Shown: positions 7,328-16,650, numbered from the stretch's first letter. The stretch is DNA of 64,000 nt from Bacteriovoracaceae bacterium (GCA_028378565.1 JAONMX010000001.1:1-64000), one strand, 5' to 3'. Notes: generated by a model from the sequence alone, not told the origin. Numbers and translations are program-made.

Positions 7328-8953
7328 CTACATATTCAGATTAACACCAGCCGGCTTCACAATACTAAGTAGTGATTGAAAAGCTTGAGTTACTTGTAAG
7401 GCCATTTTATGACCTGACTTAGACTCAACTTTCTTAATCTCACCATAGTTATCGTAAGCTACATTAATAGTTCCAACTTTATCCATTGAGATTTCTACTG
7501 GTTTTCCAAGAGCATTATACTTAAAGCTTAATGTTCTCTTTTCGTTCGACTTATTATTCTTATCTAGCATTGTCTTGATACGACCTTTGCTATCATAAAC
7601 TAGTAGAACAGATTTTTTCTTATTCTTAGCAATGGAAAGGTTACCATTTTTATCATACTGAAAACTAGTTGTTCCTTTCTTATTCGTCACTTTACTAATT
7701 TTATTAAACTTTGGATGGTACTCTAGCATAACAAAGTCACCCTTTGAAGAACGCTTGCTTGTTAGCAACCCTTTGTCATTATAAACAAAGTCTGTCTTAT
7801 GATTTCCTCTAGTAATCTTAAGAGGAAGCCCACAACATTCAGAGTAAATTGTTTCAGTTTTTAGATTGTTAATATTTGTCGCGATTCTAAAAGTATATGT
7901 ACTTCCGTCAGCTCGACTTTTAATTTCATATTCATACTTAGACTTACTTGATTTACCAGAAGCAGACTTCTTAGAAACCGTAGTCCAGTAATGCATTTCC
8001 GGATTCTTCGGATTAGAATCATAATCATATGATGTAACTTCTTTATTTCTTCCTACAATCTCTTTAACGAATTGAGTTTTAGGAGTGTAAGCAATCGTCA
8101 TTTTTGATTTATCGCTATAAGTAACAGATGTCATGTTGTGGTTAGCATCGTAACCATAAACAAAAACATTACCTGCGATATCTTTTGATTCTATAAGATC
8201 GTTACCCTTATACTTATAGCTCGTCTTCTTATCTCCAACAGAGCTGATATGCTTAACTTTTCCGTCTGGGTACCACTCAAAGAATAATTGCTTGGCCATT
8301 GTATCGGTGATCTTTTGTACTTTACCTTGCTTATTATAATCCAAAGTAATTTTATAACCGTGCTTATCTTCTATTTTTACTAGGTGCCCTTCTTTATCAA
8401 AGTGCTCTTTCTTACCATCATTATAAAATCTAGTATAACCAGACTTTGTTTTCTGTACTTTCTGAAGTCCTCTTGTATTTGAAAAGAGCATGCTTCCATC
8501 TGCGATTTTAGCTTTTACTTTAAACTTTCTTGCATATGCTTGTCTTAACTCAGCATCACCTGTTAGTTTCTTCATTAAGTCACTTGCTACTTTATCAGAA
8601 ACAGTTGTTTTCTTTCTCATCGCTTCGATAATTTTAGTAGATGCCAACTTTGCATCAACTGGATTCTTAGGAGTAAACCTTGTCAGTGCCCCTGAACCAT
8701 TTTCGTGAACGATAACAGAACCATCTGCCGAAACACTAAGGTAAGTTTCGTAATCACTACCCCAGCCAAATCCAAACCAACCTTTTTCAGTCGACTTTGA
8801 GTTATAGGTCCTAACAACTTCTAGGTCATGTCCATTTCCAGGAACGATAATATCCGTATACGAGATATAGTAATTACCGTTTTTGAGGTTAACCCCTCCA
8901 AACACGCTAGAGCACAAAAATAAGAATGTAAGTAGCAACTTTAATGATTTCAT
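7328..8953 (-). CDS. Exported RHS/YD-repeat protein without a toxin tip
   Basis: 541 residues. Signal peptide 1-19, then an RHS-type N-terminal domain (YTDIIVPGNGHDLEVVRTYNS, followed by GWFGFGWGSDYE), then many YD-like repeats of the pattern YDxxGxxxxxxD. RHS proteins form large beta-cage shells. Typical polymorphic-toxin RHS proteins exceed 1000 residues and end in a variable toxic domain after a conserved cleavage motif; this one is short and simply stops, so it is more likely a structural or adhesive cell-surface protein than a toxin. The ribosome-binding site AGAGGA lies before the ATG. A sigma-28-like promoter lies upstream. It is downstream of the Tad operon with a 91-base gap. Confidence 0.8.
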   Translation of the reverse strand: MKSLKLLLTFLFLCSSVFGGVNLKNGNYYISYTDIIVPGNGHDLEVVRTYNSKSTEKGWFGFGWGSDYETYLSVSADGSVIVHENGSGALTRFTPKNPVDAKLASTKIIEAMRKKTTVSDKVASDLMKKLTGDAELRQAYARKFKVKAKIADGSMLFSNTRGLQKVQKTKSGYTRFYNDGKKEHFDKEGHLVKIEDKHGYKITLDYNKQGKVQKITDTMAKQLFFEWYPDGKVKHISSVGDKKTSYKYKGNDLIESKDIAGNVFVYGYDANHNMTSVTYSDKSKMTIAYTPKTQFVKEIVGRNKEVTSYDYDSNPKNPEMHYWTTVSKKSASGKSSKSKYEYEIKSRADGSTYTFRIATNINNLKTETIYSECCGLPLKITRGNHKTDFVYNDKGLLTSKRSSKGDFVMLEYHPKFNKISKVTNKKGTTSFQYDKNGNLSIAKNKKKSVLLVYDSKGRIKTMLDKNNKSNEKRTLSFKYNALGKPVEISMDKVGTINVAYDNYGEIKKVESKSGHKMALQVTQAFQSLLSIVKPAGVNLNM

Positions 8954-9001
8954 TTATCAATCCTCTTTGTTTTGATTGAAATTTAATTTCTCTCAGATAA
9001 C

Positions 9002-9029
9002 TTATCGGGTATCTATTTCAGAAGCTTTA
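9002..9029 (-). promoter_or_regulatory. Sigma-28 (FliA)-like promoter of the RHS gene
   Basis: The minus strand reads TAAAGCTT, 12 bases, then CCCGATAA. The FliA consensus is TAAAGTTT-N11-GCCGATAA, so 7 of 8 bases match in each half and the spacer is one longer than ideal. The start would be near 8994, about 40 bases before the ATG. Confidence 0.45.
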
Positions 9030-9044
9030 ATCTTTTTTGGGCCT

Positions 9045-9929
9045 CTAAATCTTTATTTTTACTATCTTTAGGATGAGAAATCCTCCAATACAGTCTAGTA
9101 ATAAGGCCGCAAGGGACAGAATTATCCCTAAAGGAGTCGTAAACATTCGAACCACTGATTGTGGGTCGCTAGCAGCAAAGATTGCAGTAATAGCAAAAGG
9201 CATGGCAAAGATAGTTGCTCCTTGAAACATTCCTTGTGCAGTATAGGTATCAACTTTCTGCTGTAAGCGAATTCTTTCTCTAATCACATTAACAATTGTG
9301 TCAAAAACTTCTGCTAAATTACCACCGGTTTCTCTTAATATATTAATTGAAGAAACAAACATTTCATTGTCTTCCGTTGGTATTCTCTTTGCAAAATTAT
9401 CAAAACATTCTTCTAAAGGAACACCGATCTTATTTTGTTGAAGAATTAAATTGAACTCTTGGCTTATTGGATTAGGCATTTCATTAACAACCATCCCTAT
9501 TGACTGAGGGACAGAAAGACCTGCTCTAATTCCATTAGATAAAAGAGTTAGACCATCTACCATTTGCCCGCTAAATTCCTTTATTCTTTTTTCAACCATA
9601 AAGTTAATAATTGGTTTTGGTATCTTAAAACCTACAAAGGCAACAATGACTGCCACAAAGAAGCCTAGTATCCAGCTGACAAAAACCCCTAGTACAATTA
9701 GAACAAAACTTGATAATCCAATTGATAAGAAAAGCAGTGTGTAAGTAATACGATCAGGATCAACTTCGATAAATAATAGTTCAAGCTTTTCCATAATATA
9801 GGTTCTTGTTCCTATCGTTTGATTTTCAACCCAACTAAAAATTCCTACTGAGTATTTAAAACAAAAAGCAAATACAACAAAACCTATAAGTGCAATTATA
9901 CCGTTTTGCCCGAGAATATTTAACATCAT
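9045..9929 (-). CDS. Tad pilus inner-membrane platform protein (GspF/TadB-TadC family)
   Basis: 294 residues with N-terminal transmembrane segments, a cytoplasmic GspF-type domain (SGQMVDGLTLLSNGIRAGLS and FDNFAKRIPTEDNEMF are typical) and two C-terminal membrane segments. It forms the membrane base on which the TadA ATPase acts. It overlaps the upstream ATPase gene by 4 bases, showing operonic coupling. Most Tad loci have two such proteins in tandem (TadB and TadC); only one is present here, and it is the last gene of the cluster. Family assignment is firm, but the choice between TadB and TadC is not. Confidence 0.88.
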   Translation of the reverse strand: MMLNILGQNGIIALIGFVVFAFCFKYSVGIFSWVENQTIGTRTYIMEKLELLFIEVDPDRITYTLLFLSIGLSSFVLIVLGVFVSWILGFFVAVIVAFVGFKIPKPIINFMVEKRIKEFSGQMVDGLTLLSNGIRAGLSVPQSIGMVVNEMPNPISQEFNLILQQNKIGVPLEECFDNFAKRIPTEDNEMFVSSINILRETGGNLAEVFDTIVNVIRERIRLQQKVDTYTAQGMFQGATIFAMPFAITAIFAASDPQSVVRMFTTPLGIILSLAALLLDCIGGFLILKIVKIKI

Positions 9930-12115
9930 CCACCTGCCTTTGTAGGTTTCTTAACTGCGGCGGCTTTCTTTTTCTGATTAGCTAAAGCGGCCTTTTTCTC
10001 ATTTTCTTCATTACTAAAGAGACCTCTTGGGATTTTGTATCCCTTACGCTCAAGGGTTTCAATAAACTTTGGGATAAAACCTGAAGCTTGAAACTCACCA
10101 TCGATTTTACCGTCTTTGCCTATCCCACGTTGATTGAATAGAAAGATATCTTGCAAGATAACAACATCTCCTTGCATTCCCCCTACTTCAGTAATGTGAG
10201 TCATTTTTCTTGAACCATCATCCAAGCGAGACTGTTGAACAATTAAATGAATTGCACTTGCAATCATTTCTTTAATGGCCTTTGGACTAAGACCAGCTCC
10301 AGCATACTGAACAAGAGTTTCAATTCTACCAATACATTCTCTAGGATTATTAGAGTGAACAGTGGTCATTGAACCGTCATGTCCTGTTCCCATGGCCTGA
10401 AGCATATCGAGGGTCTCTCCCCCTCTACATTCCCCAACAACAATTCGATCGGGTCTCATTCTAAGAGTTTGTTTCACAAGACAACGAATATCAATAGCAC
10501 CATCTCCTTCTAGAGAGGGTGGTCGAGTTTCTAGTCTCACTACGTGATCTTGTGGAAAATCAAGTTCCGCTGAATCTTCACAAGTAATAATTCTTTCGTT
10601 CGCTTGAATAAATCCACCTAAAATATTAATAAGAGTTGTCTTACCAGAACCAGTACCACCACTTACAACAATATTTTTATGAGCTTCAACAGCAATTCTC
10701 ATAAAGTCAGCCATATTTTGCGTCATCGATCCGTAAGCAACAGAGTCTTTATAGGTAAGCCTATTTTCTGGAAATTTTCTAATAGTAATAGTACAGCCAT
10801 CGAGTGCACATGGTGGTATTATCGCATGTACCCTTGAACCATCTTGCAGTCGAGCATCAACATAAGGTGTTTTTTCATCGATTCTTCTTCCAATGGGAGC
10901 AACAATTCTTTCAATAACGTTTAAAACCTGTCTATCATTAGTAAAAGTAATTTCACTTTTCTTGAGTTTACCGTCATGTTCATAATAAATTTTATCTGGT
11001 CCAACAACCATGATTTCAGAACAATCCTTATCAGCAAGTAAATCCTCTAGCGGCCCTAGGCCAAGAGCTTCATCTAGTATCTCTTTTACTAAACGATTCA
11101 TATCATCACGAGAATTAACAATTCCCTTGGTATCTTCTTTTCCTAATAGATCAACAACCATTTTCTTAGTCTGCTCTCTTAGAATAATTTTAGCCTTAGG
11201 GTCTTTATCATCTCCACCCTTCATATCCATTTCATCAACAAGTGCTTTATGAATACGGGATTTAAGTCCAGTCCAACTACTGCCTTTTGCTCCACCACCA
11301 GAATCACTTCCCCCTCCTGAACTCGGAGTAGAGGCTTTAACATCTGTTGGTTTATTTAATCTTGCCAGTGTCTTAAAAACACTTTTTTGAATTAGTTTTC
11401 TTGCTAATTCTGTCGCCGACTTTGAGAAAGCAGAATTTTTATTTATAACAAAAGCTGGCTTTTTTTGATTTAAAGCAGCAACACAAGATTGATCATCTTT
11501 TGGAAGTGTTGCAAAAACAGGCTTGCCTAAAGACTTCCCTATCACCTCAGGTGAAACAGGATGACCTTTTTGATGTTGGTTCGCAATTATAAGTAACATA
11601 TCTTTTGGAAACATCATGGTTACCAAATCAGAAAATAACTTCTTTGTTTGATTAATGGCCAAGATATCAGGAGAAACAACAATCATAATTGCTGTAGAAA
11701 ACTCTAAAGCCTTTAAGGCCAAGGAGTTTAAGTCTGATCCACAGTCAATAATAGTAAGAGGAAAAATATTTGGTAACGCCTTTAATGTTTTCCCTAGGCC
11801 ATCAGCATTTATCCCTGCAGCAGCATTGGGATCATTAGGCATACCGATATAACTAACATTTGCGGGATGGGCAGTAATAAAAGACATAATACTTCTAGGA
11901 TCAATAGCACCATTAAAATCCGCAAGGTCTTTTACTGTTTTCTTGGACTTCATCCCAGTAATAAAATCTTGGTCACCACTGGCTTTTTGATCAAAGTCTA
12001 ATAATAATGTTTTCTGTCTTGTTTCTGCTGCATAAGCAAAAGCTAAGTTAGCTGCAAGCTGTGACTTTCCAACTCCACCCTTTCCACCAACAATAGCAAC
12101 AATATAACCGGCCAC
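9926..12115 (-). CDS. TadZ/CpaE-like ParA domain fused to TadA/CpaF pilus assembly ATPase
   Basis: 729 residues. Residues 1-250 are a MinD/ParA-type ATPase with a deviant Walker A (GGKGGVGKS, residues 10-18) and IIDCGSDL, as in the TadZ/CpaE localisation factors. After a Gly/Ser-rich linker (near 265-280) follows a complete secretion ATPase: Walker A GGTGSGKTT near residue 485, Walker B DRIVVGECRG, and the His-box GHDGSMTTVHSN. TadA powers pilin polymerisation while TadZ places the machine at a pole; usually these are separate genes. The ORF is continuous with no sign of a frameshift. It overlaps its neighbours by 1 and 4 bases within the Tad operon. Confidence 0.93.
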   Translation of the reverse strand: MAGYIVAIVGGKGGVGKSQLAANLAFAYAAETRQKTLLLDFDQKASGDQDFITGMKSKKTVKDLADFNGAIDPRSIMSFITAHPANVSYIGMPNDPNAAAGINADGLGKTLKALPNIFPLTIIDCGSDLNSLALKALEFSTAIMIVVSPDILAINQTKKLFSDLVTMMFPKDMLLIIANQHQKGHPVSPEVIGKSLGKPVFATLPKDDQSCVAALNQKKPAFVINKNSAFSKSATELARKLIQKSVFKTLARLNKPTDVKASTPSSGGGSDSGGGAKGSSWTGLKSRIHKALVDEMDMKGGDDKDPKAKIILREQTKKMVVDLLGKEDTKGIVNSRDDMNRLVKEILDEALGLGPLEDLLADKDCSEIMVVGPDKIYYEHDGKLKKSEITFTNDRQVLNVIERIVAPIGRRIDEKTPYVDARLQDGSRVHAIIPPCALDGCTITIRKFPENRLTYKDSVAYGSMTQNMADFMRIAVEAHKNIVVSGGTGSGKTTLINILGGFIQANERIITCEDSAELDFPQDHVVRLETRPPSLEGDGAIDIRCLVKQTLRMRPDRIVVGECRGGETLDMLQAMGTGHDGSMTTVHSNNPRECIGRIETLVQYAGAGLSPKAIKEMIASAIHLIVQQSRLDDGSRKMTHITEVGGMQGDVVILQDIFLFNQRGIGKDGKIDGEFQASGFIPKFIETLERKGYKIPRGLFSNEENEKKAALANQKKKAAAVKKPTKAGG

Positions 12116-13605
12116 TACCTTCTTCTCCTTCGGAACTTTCTTTTAACTTCATCTGTTCCTTGAGAAGCACTTTCTACAATTTCTGGTGTTACAAATACCA
12201 CAAACTGACTCTTATTAACTGTTTTTGATTTTGATCTAATAAAATTAAATAATGGGCTACTACCCTCATCTGATGCAGTTACGCCGCCAGGAGGGTTTCT
12301 ATCAAAGTCGGTAGAGTTTTTATTAATAACAATACCACCAACCACTGCAGATTCTTTTGATTTCACAATCAAAGCCGTTCTCACAGTATTACTTAAGGTC
12401 TGAGGAGGATCACCAATATTTGAACTTACTGTTAGTCCAATATTTAAATCTATTTTTTCTTCCTGTAAAATCGTCGGTGTTACTGTAAGATTGAATCCTG
12501 CCGAAGCACTCTCACTTTTAGTGAACTCTCCCGAACCAACAGCAAAAGGTTTTTCTTCATTCTTAACGAGATTCCCAGCTACTTTATCTTTAACAATAAT
12601 AATCCCACTTTGAATCACACGAGCATGGCCTGCAGACTTAGCACTTGAAAGTTTTGGAAATAAGTTAGAGATTGTTCCTGAAAGAGTATTACTTGATCGA
12701 GTCGTCACATTTCCTGAGACCGTTTTTCCAAACCCAATAGAACCTTGTCCATCAGAAAGTAGAGGTGACCACTTAAATCCAAAAATCTTATTATAATCTT
12801 TTGTAAGCTCTACAAATTGAGCTGTTATTTTAACTTGCTTAGGAACTGGTTGCGACTTTTGCTTGGCATTTACCGTAATAAAGTTCTGGATTGGATCTCT
12901 CTTCGCTGTTGTTACAGAGTCTGTTCTTCTTGCTAAGTTTTCTAATTGATCGGGCACAAATGCTTTTGCAATAAGCTCAGCCCTTACCTTGTCACCTTCG
13001 CTTGTTGCGATTCCTTCAAGCCAAAAAAGACCATTTACAACTCTAACCGTAACATCTCTCAATTGATTTATTTGAATCTCCTCTTGCATTTTTCTTGCAA
13101 TAACTCTTTGAGTTTGTGGAGAAAGCTCTACTAGCCTTAAAACATCTGCAAATTTTTCTTTAGCGAGAACAACAACAACCTTTCCGATATCGGCAGGAAC
13201 AACAATTTGACCGCCTATATAAACGCTATCGCCTTTTATACCTACCTCTAATCCTTCAACATCTCCTAAAAACTCTTTTAGTTCATTCACCAATTTAGAT
13301 TGGTCAGTAGCAGTAATAGTTACAAGATATCTTGCTTTCACATCTCCAACTGTATTCCTTATTGTCATCGATGTGTTACCAGGCTTTAGACCTTTTAATA
13401 CAATTTCTCTTTTAGATGGAATCAATGTGTGCGTTAGTAGATTTTCATTCCCTACCTGTACTTTTGTAGATGGTGTGAAGTCTAACTTCTGAAGCTTATC
13501 TATACCTAAAACAACTTCTATTTTTTTCTCAGGCACTTCTTCTTGTGCAAACAAGTTATTTGCAAATAACAATATTAATAAAGTACTAATAAATACTTTA
13601 ATCAT
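12115..13605 (-). CDS. Tad pilus outer-membrane secretin (CpaC/RcpA)
   Basis: 496 residues with a signal peptide (1-20, ending LFAQ). The N-terminal region carries the pilus-secretin N-domain (EIVLKGLKPGNTSMTIRN), followed by BON-like repeats and a C-terminal type II/III secretin beta-barrel domain (VTPTILQEEKIDLNIGLTVSS and FVVFVTPEIV). It forms the outer-membrane channel through which the Flp pilus emerges. Start and stop codons overlap adjacent genes by one base. The C-terminus ends in a run of arginines, which is unusual for a secretin. Confidence 0.93.
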   Translation of the reverse strand: MIKVFISTLLILLFANNLFAQEEVPEKKIEVVLGIDKLQKLDFTPSTKVQVGNENLLTHTLIPSKREIVLKGLKPGNTSMTIRNTVGDVKARYLVTITATDQSKLVNELKEFLGDVEGLEVGIKGDSVYIGGQIVVPADIGKVVVVLAKEKFADVLRLVELSPQTQRVIARKMQEEIQINQLRDVTVRVVNGLFWLEGIATSEGDKVRAELIAKAFVPDQLENLARRTDSVTTAKRDPIQNFITVNAKQKSQPVPKQVKITAQFVELTKDYNKIFGFKWSPLLSDGQGSIGFGKTVSGNVTTRSSNTLSGTISNLFPKLSSAKSAGHARVIQSGIIIVKDKVAGNLVKNEEKPFAVGSGEFTKSESASAGFNLTVTPTILQEEKIDLNIGLTVSSNIGDPPQTLSNTVRTALIVKSKESAVVGGIVINKNSTDFDRNPPGGVTASDEGSSPLFNFIRSKSKTVNKSQFVVFVTPEIVESASQGTDEVKRKFRRRRR

Positions 13606-14423
13606 TACTTACCAACCCTCTTTCTATTTTGTTCGTTAAAGAAAGCTTTAGCTTCAACACTCTCTTGATTTCCAATGACATCAAAAATATCTGAAGATCT
13701 AATGCTGATAATTTTATTATCGTTATTGTTTCTAAGTGTTAAAAAAGGCTTATTCCCTGAGAAAACTAACAAAAAGACAAGCTTTTGTACTTCGTAAGGA
13801 GTCAGCTCAAGAGTCACTGTATTATATCGACTATAAACATTTGCATTCATTTTTTTAATGGCAGAAGGAATTTTAATTCCATAAATTGGAATTGAATTAC
13901 TCATATTATAACCCGTCGACAAAACTAAAACGTCCTGAAGTATTGTCGTAGATTTTTGCATATCTTTTCGCCCTGATGAATAATCAATGGCAGCGAGAAC
14001 ATCCACTCTATCCCCAGGCTTAATTAACTTAGAAACAGCTTGCCTCTCTGTAATATTAATGGCGATAGCTCTTTTTCCTGAACTTACTTGTTGAGCAAGT
14101 CCCGTTTTTGTTCCTGGATAAGTAATTCTTGGCTTTGAGATTTGTTCACCTTTCATTATCGGAACAGTTGCTAAAGTATTTTCAATTTCTTTAATTGAAG
14201 AAAAACTTCCAGGAGTTCTAAACTTTTTAGGTACTGTAGTTGTTTCAACTTTTGTATCATCCAATAATTCAAGTTCATTGATATCTCTTTTTGCAACAAG
14301 GACTGTTACATTCTCACCAAACTTCTTTGTGATACTAGATTTCTGATCTTCAATATAAGTAAAGACCATAAACATTGCTATACCAGCAATAAGTAAGGCC
14401 AAACTAAATGCACGAGTATTCAT
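13605..14423 (-). CDS. Flp pilus assembly protein CpaB/RcpC
   Basis: 272 residues: an N-terminal transmembrane segment (9-24), a SAF domain (TVLVAKRDINELELL...) and the RcpC domain (AINITERQAVSKLIKPGDRVDVLA). CpaB proteins are periplasmic or inner-membrane partners of the CpaC secretin, whose gene directly follows with a one-base overlap. A 97-base gap separates it from the minor pilin gene upstream, where I see no clear promoter. Confidence 0.92.
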   Translation of the reverse strand: MNTRAFSLALLIAGIAMFMVFTYIEDQKSSITKKFGENVTVLVAKRDINELELLDDTKVETTTVPKKFRTPGSFSSIKEIENTLATVPIMKGEQISKPRITYPGTKTGLAQQVSSGKRAIAINITERQAVSKLIKPGDRVDVLAAIDYSSGRKDMQKSTTILQDVLVLSTGYNMSNSIPIYGIKIPSAIKKMNANVYSRYNTVTLELTPYEVQKLVFLLVFSGNKPFLTLRNNNDNKIISIRSSDIFDVIGNQESVEAKAFFNEQNRKRVGK

Positions 14424-14520
14424 AGATCGGTCTCTCCTACCAGATTGATTTTCTTTAATTTTAACAAATTACAAGTGCTTAAGATGGATAGAGGCAGATT
14501 TAGCCGTACTATAAAGTAGG

Positions 14521-15042
14521 CTATCTATTTGTACAGGCTCCGGCATTAAATGAGGAAAGATAGTCGGCAACCAGCTGATTACTAGACGGACTTGATCGGT
14601 AATTCATTCCACATATTCCGTAGTAAGTGAAAACACGTATGAACTGTGTGGCACCATCATTAACATCAGGTTCATCACACTCTTCATCATAGTCATTTGC
14701 AAATATTGTATTAAACTTATAACAGTTTGAAATAGGATTCCCAGTTGAGCCCCCTTCTTGCTTTTCTCTCCAACCTAACCCAGACATACCCACAGCATTT
14801 AGTCCGCCATTATTCCAAATAACTAAATCCTCATAAGATGGATATCGAGAGTTATTCTTTGATAAATAGTAATAGTATCTTCTGGTTACTTTCTGTTGGT
14901 TTATTGAAGAATTAATAGCATTTCCAACGGTGAACATAATAGTAATAAAAAATATAAAAAAGGGCATAAAGAGAATAAGCTCAAATACCGCTTGGCCTTC
15001 TTCGTTTTCATATGTGATTTTTTTATTTTTATATCTCAGCAT
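14521..15042 (-). CDS. TadE/TadF-like pseudopilin
   Basis: 173 residues. A short basic leader precedes EEGQAVFELILFMPFFIFFI, the prepilin-peptidase site and hydrophobic helix typical of TadE-like minor pilins. The rest is a periplasmic domain with five cysteines likely to form disulfides. It overlaps the upstream gene by 7 bases. It probably primes or adapts Flp pilus assembly. The assignment rests on the N-terminal motif and the locus. Confidence 0.8.
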   Translation of the reverse strand: MLRYKNKKITYENEEGQAVFELILFMPFFIFFITIMFTVGNAINSSINQQKVTRRYYYYLSKNNSRYPSYEDLVIWNNGGLNAVGMSGLGWREKQEGGSTGNPISNCYKFNTIFANDYDEECDEPDVNDGATQFIRVFTYYGICGMNYRSSPSSNQLVADYLSSFNAGACTNR

Positions 15043-15554
15043 CCGTTATCTACTACTGTTGCATGAAACTGACAGTCACCATTTATCTGTCTAATCATAT
15101 CGCAAATTCTTTGATAGCACTCAACACGTGTTGGTTCTCTACCTAAATAGGATTCAGATCTAAGATCTAGCGGTTCTGCTGGGCCAAGGTTTGGCGTTGA
15201 GAAAAAATCTCTATAGTCCACATAAACCCCAACGTAGAGATTTGTTTGTGAATCATCCATCACAGCTGGAGTGTTCACTCTAAGCTGACTATCAAAATCA
15301 TTTATAAATGCTGCAAAATTAAATCTCTCATAAACCCTTCTTGCCTTAAGAGTTGCATAATTATCGGCATCTCCACCTTGCCCATTATTATCGGCCACCA
15401 TAAATGCTCTCGAAGAAACATAGGTGGCATAATGAACAAGATAGCCATTTGTATAATTCATTGAAATTCGAACAAAAGTCATCATAAAACCAATCACAAA
15501 AATAAAGCTCATCAAGAATTCAATTGTAGACTGACCTTCGTTTTTTTGAATCAC
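15036..15554 (-). CDS. TadE-like pseudopilin
   Basis: 172 residues starting with EGQSTIEFLMSFIFVIGFMM, the G-x4-E prepilin processing motif plus a hydrophobic helix. The C-terminal half contains four cysteines (ECYQRIC, DCQFH, NGC). It overlaps both neighbours (4 and 7 bases). Minor pilin of the Tad system by motif and position. Confidence 0.8.
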   Translation of the reverse strand: MIQKNEGQSTIEFLMSFIFVIGFMMTFVRISMNYTNGYLVHYATYVSSRAFMVADNNGQGGDADNYATLKARRVYERFNFAAFINDFDSQLRVNTPAVMDDSQTNLYVGVYVDYRDFFSTPNLGPAEPLDLRSESYLGREPTRVECYQRICDMIRQINGDCQFHATVVDNGC

Positions 15555-15847
15555 GGATATGCCTTTATGGTAACAAAGAAATGAGATGAATCCCCTTCAC
15601 TATCATAGAAAGAATCATGTGGAGCTTTAACATCCAAATTCATCTCTGGTTCTGGCGGAAGATATGCATGACGATAATTGTATTCCATTCTCGTTTTTAT
15701 CACTGTAAAAAATGCGGAGTCGCTGCCCATAAATTCTTGAAAACGCTGACTTTGAAAAATGGCAACGGTAAACGAAATAACCACGGCTAAAAGTAGTACG
15801 TACTCTACAGTCGTTTGTCCCTTCTCTGATTTAATATTATCTACCAT
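15551..15847 (-). CDS. Flp/TadE-like minor pilin (98 aa)
   Basis: Begins with a short leader, then KGQTTVEYVLLLAVVISFTV, the Flp-type processing site G-QTTVEY and membrane helix, followed by a roughly 55-residue soluble tail. It is longer than a true Flp pilin (about 60 aa) and shorter than its TadE-like neighbours. It overlaps the prepilin peptidase gene by 7 bases. Confidence 0.8.
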   Translation of the reverse strand: MVDNIKSEKGQTTVEYVLLLAVVISFTVAIFQSQRFQEFMGSDSAFFTVIKTRMEYNYRHAYLPPEPEMNLDVKAPHDSFYDSEGDSSHFFVTIKAYP

Positions 15848-16347
15848 AAAACCTTTTCACCAAATTCGATTCCAAACCAAATCCACGCTACAGCAATTAC
15901 GGGAGCGTAAGAAAATTTTGTTCCATATGCTTCTTTTATATAGCGTAAATTCTTCCATCTAATCGCAGAAATTATTATATCAAAATTTTTAATTGTATTC
16001 ATAATCAATAAAGAGAATCCGACGATTACGGTAGAGTATGCAAGGATAACAAAGAAGTCTTCTTGGTACCCATTAGGTATTAGAAAAAAGAAGCTAAATA
16101 AATATTTTGAATCACCTGCCCCCATTATTTTCAGAGCATATAATGCAAATCCAACGAACAAAAAAGCAAAAGGATATAAGAATGTCTTCCAGCCAATGAC
16201 ATAAGTATCGCGAAAGAGAAATAAGGCAATGATAAAGAAAACAAGATTAATAATCGCCCAATAATTAGCAATAATCTTTTTTCTTATATCTACATAACTA
16301 ACAACCAGTAACTGAATAAGAAGGAAAAGATAGACTGCTATTGGCAT
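15841..16347 (-). CDS. Tad prepilin peptidase CpaA/TadV
   Basis: 168 residues, polytopic. It carries the two catalytic aspartates of type IV prepilin peptidases: D20 in SYVDIRKKIIANYW and D79 in MGAGDSKYL (the GxGD motif). It lacks the N-terminal methylase region of PilD, as is normal for CpaA. It cleaves the leaders of the Flp and TadE-like pilins encoded around it. Confidence 0.92.
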   Translation of the reverse strand: MPIAVYLFLLIQLLVVSYVDIRKKIIANYWAIINLVFFIIALFLFRDTYVIGWKTFLYPFAFLFVGFALYALKIMGAGDSKYLFSFFFLIPNGYQEDFFVILAYSTVIVGFSLLIMNTIKNFDIIISAIRWKNLRYIKEAYGTKFSYAPVIAVAWIWFGIEFGEKVLW

Positions 16348-16565
16348 TAATCGACCTGGTTTTTATAACCGTGGAAAAAACAGTTACGAGGACATACCCC
16401 TGTGGCTAGCTCTTGTGTTAAAGCATAGGCAAGTGTTCCAACAGAAGTCCCTAAAGCTCCACCCAAACCTCTCATGATATTCACAGCAATGAGGGCCATA
16501 AAGCCAAAGATAAGTAAGTATTCAACAACGGCTTGACCTGAACTATAGTTTTTAAAAAACTTCAT
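16347..16565 (-). CDS. Second Flp-type pilin with cysteine-containing tail (72 aa)
   Basis: The leader MKFFKNYSSG precedes QAVVEYLLIFGFMAL, a Flp processing site and helix. Unlike the major pilin it ends in a short tail with CPRNC. It lies below the pilin-distal hairpin, so it is probably less expressed than the major pilin and may be a minor or capping subunit. Confidence 0.82.
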   Translation of the reverse strand: MKFFKNYSSGQAVVEYLLIFGFMALIAVNIMRGLGGALGTSVGTLAYALTQELATGVCPRNCFFHGYKNQVD

Positions 16566-16650
16566 AGGTCTAGATTATATTAGATAATAAAAAGTGCAAT
16601 AGGGAAGAGAATCCCTTAGGTTTATTTTTTAATTTTAGTTAAGCGAACAT

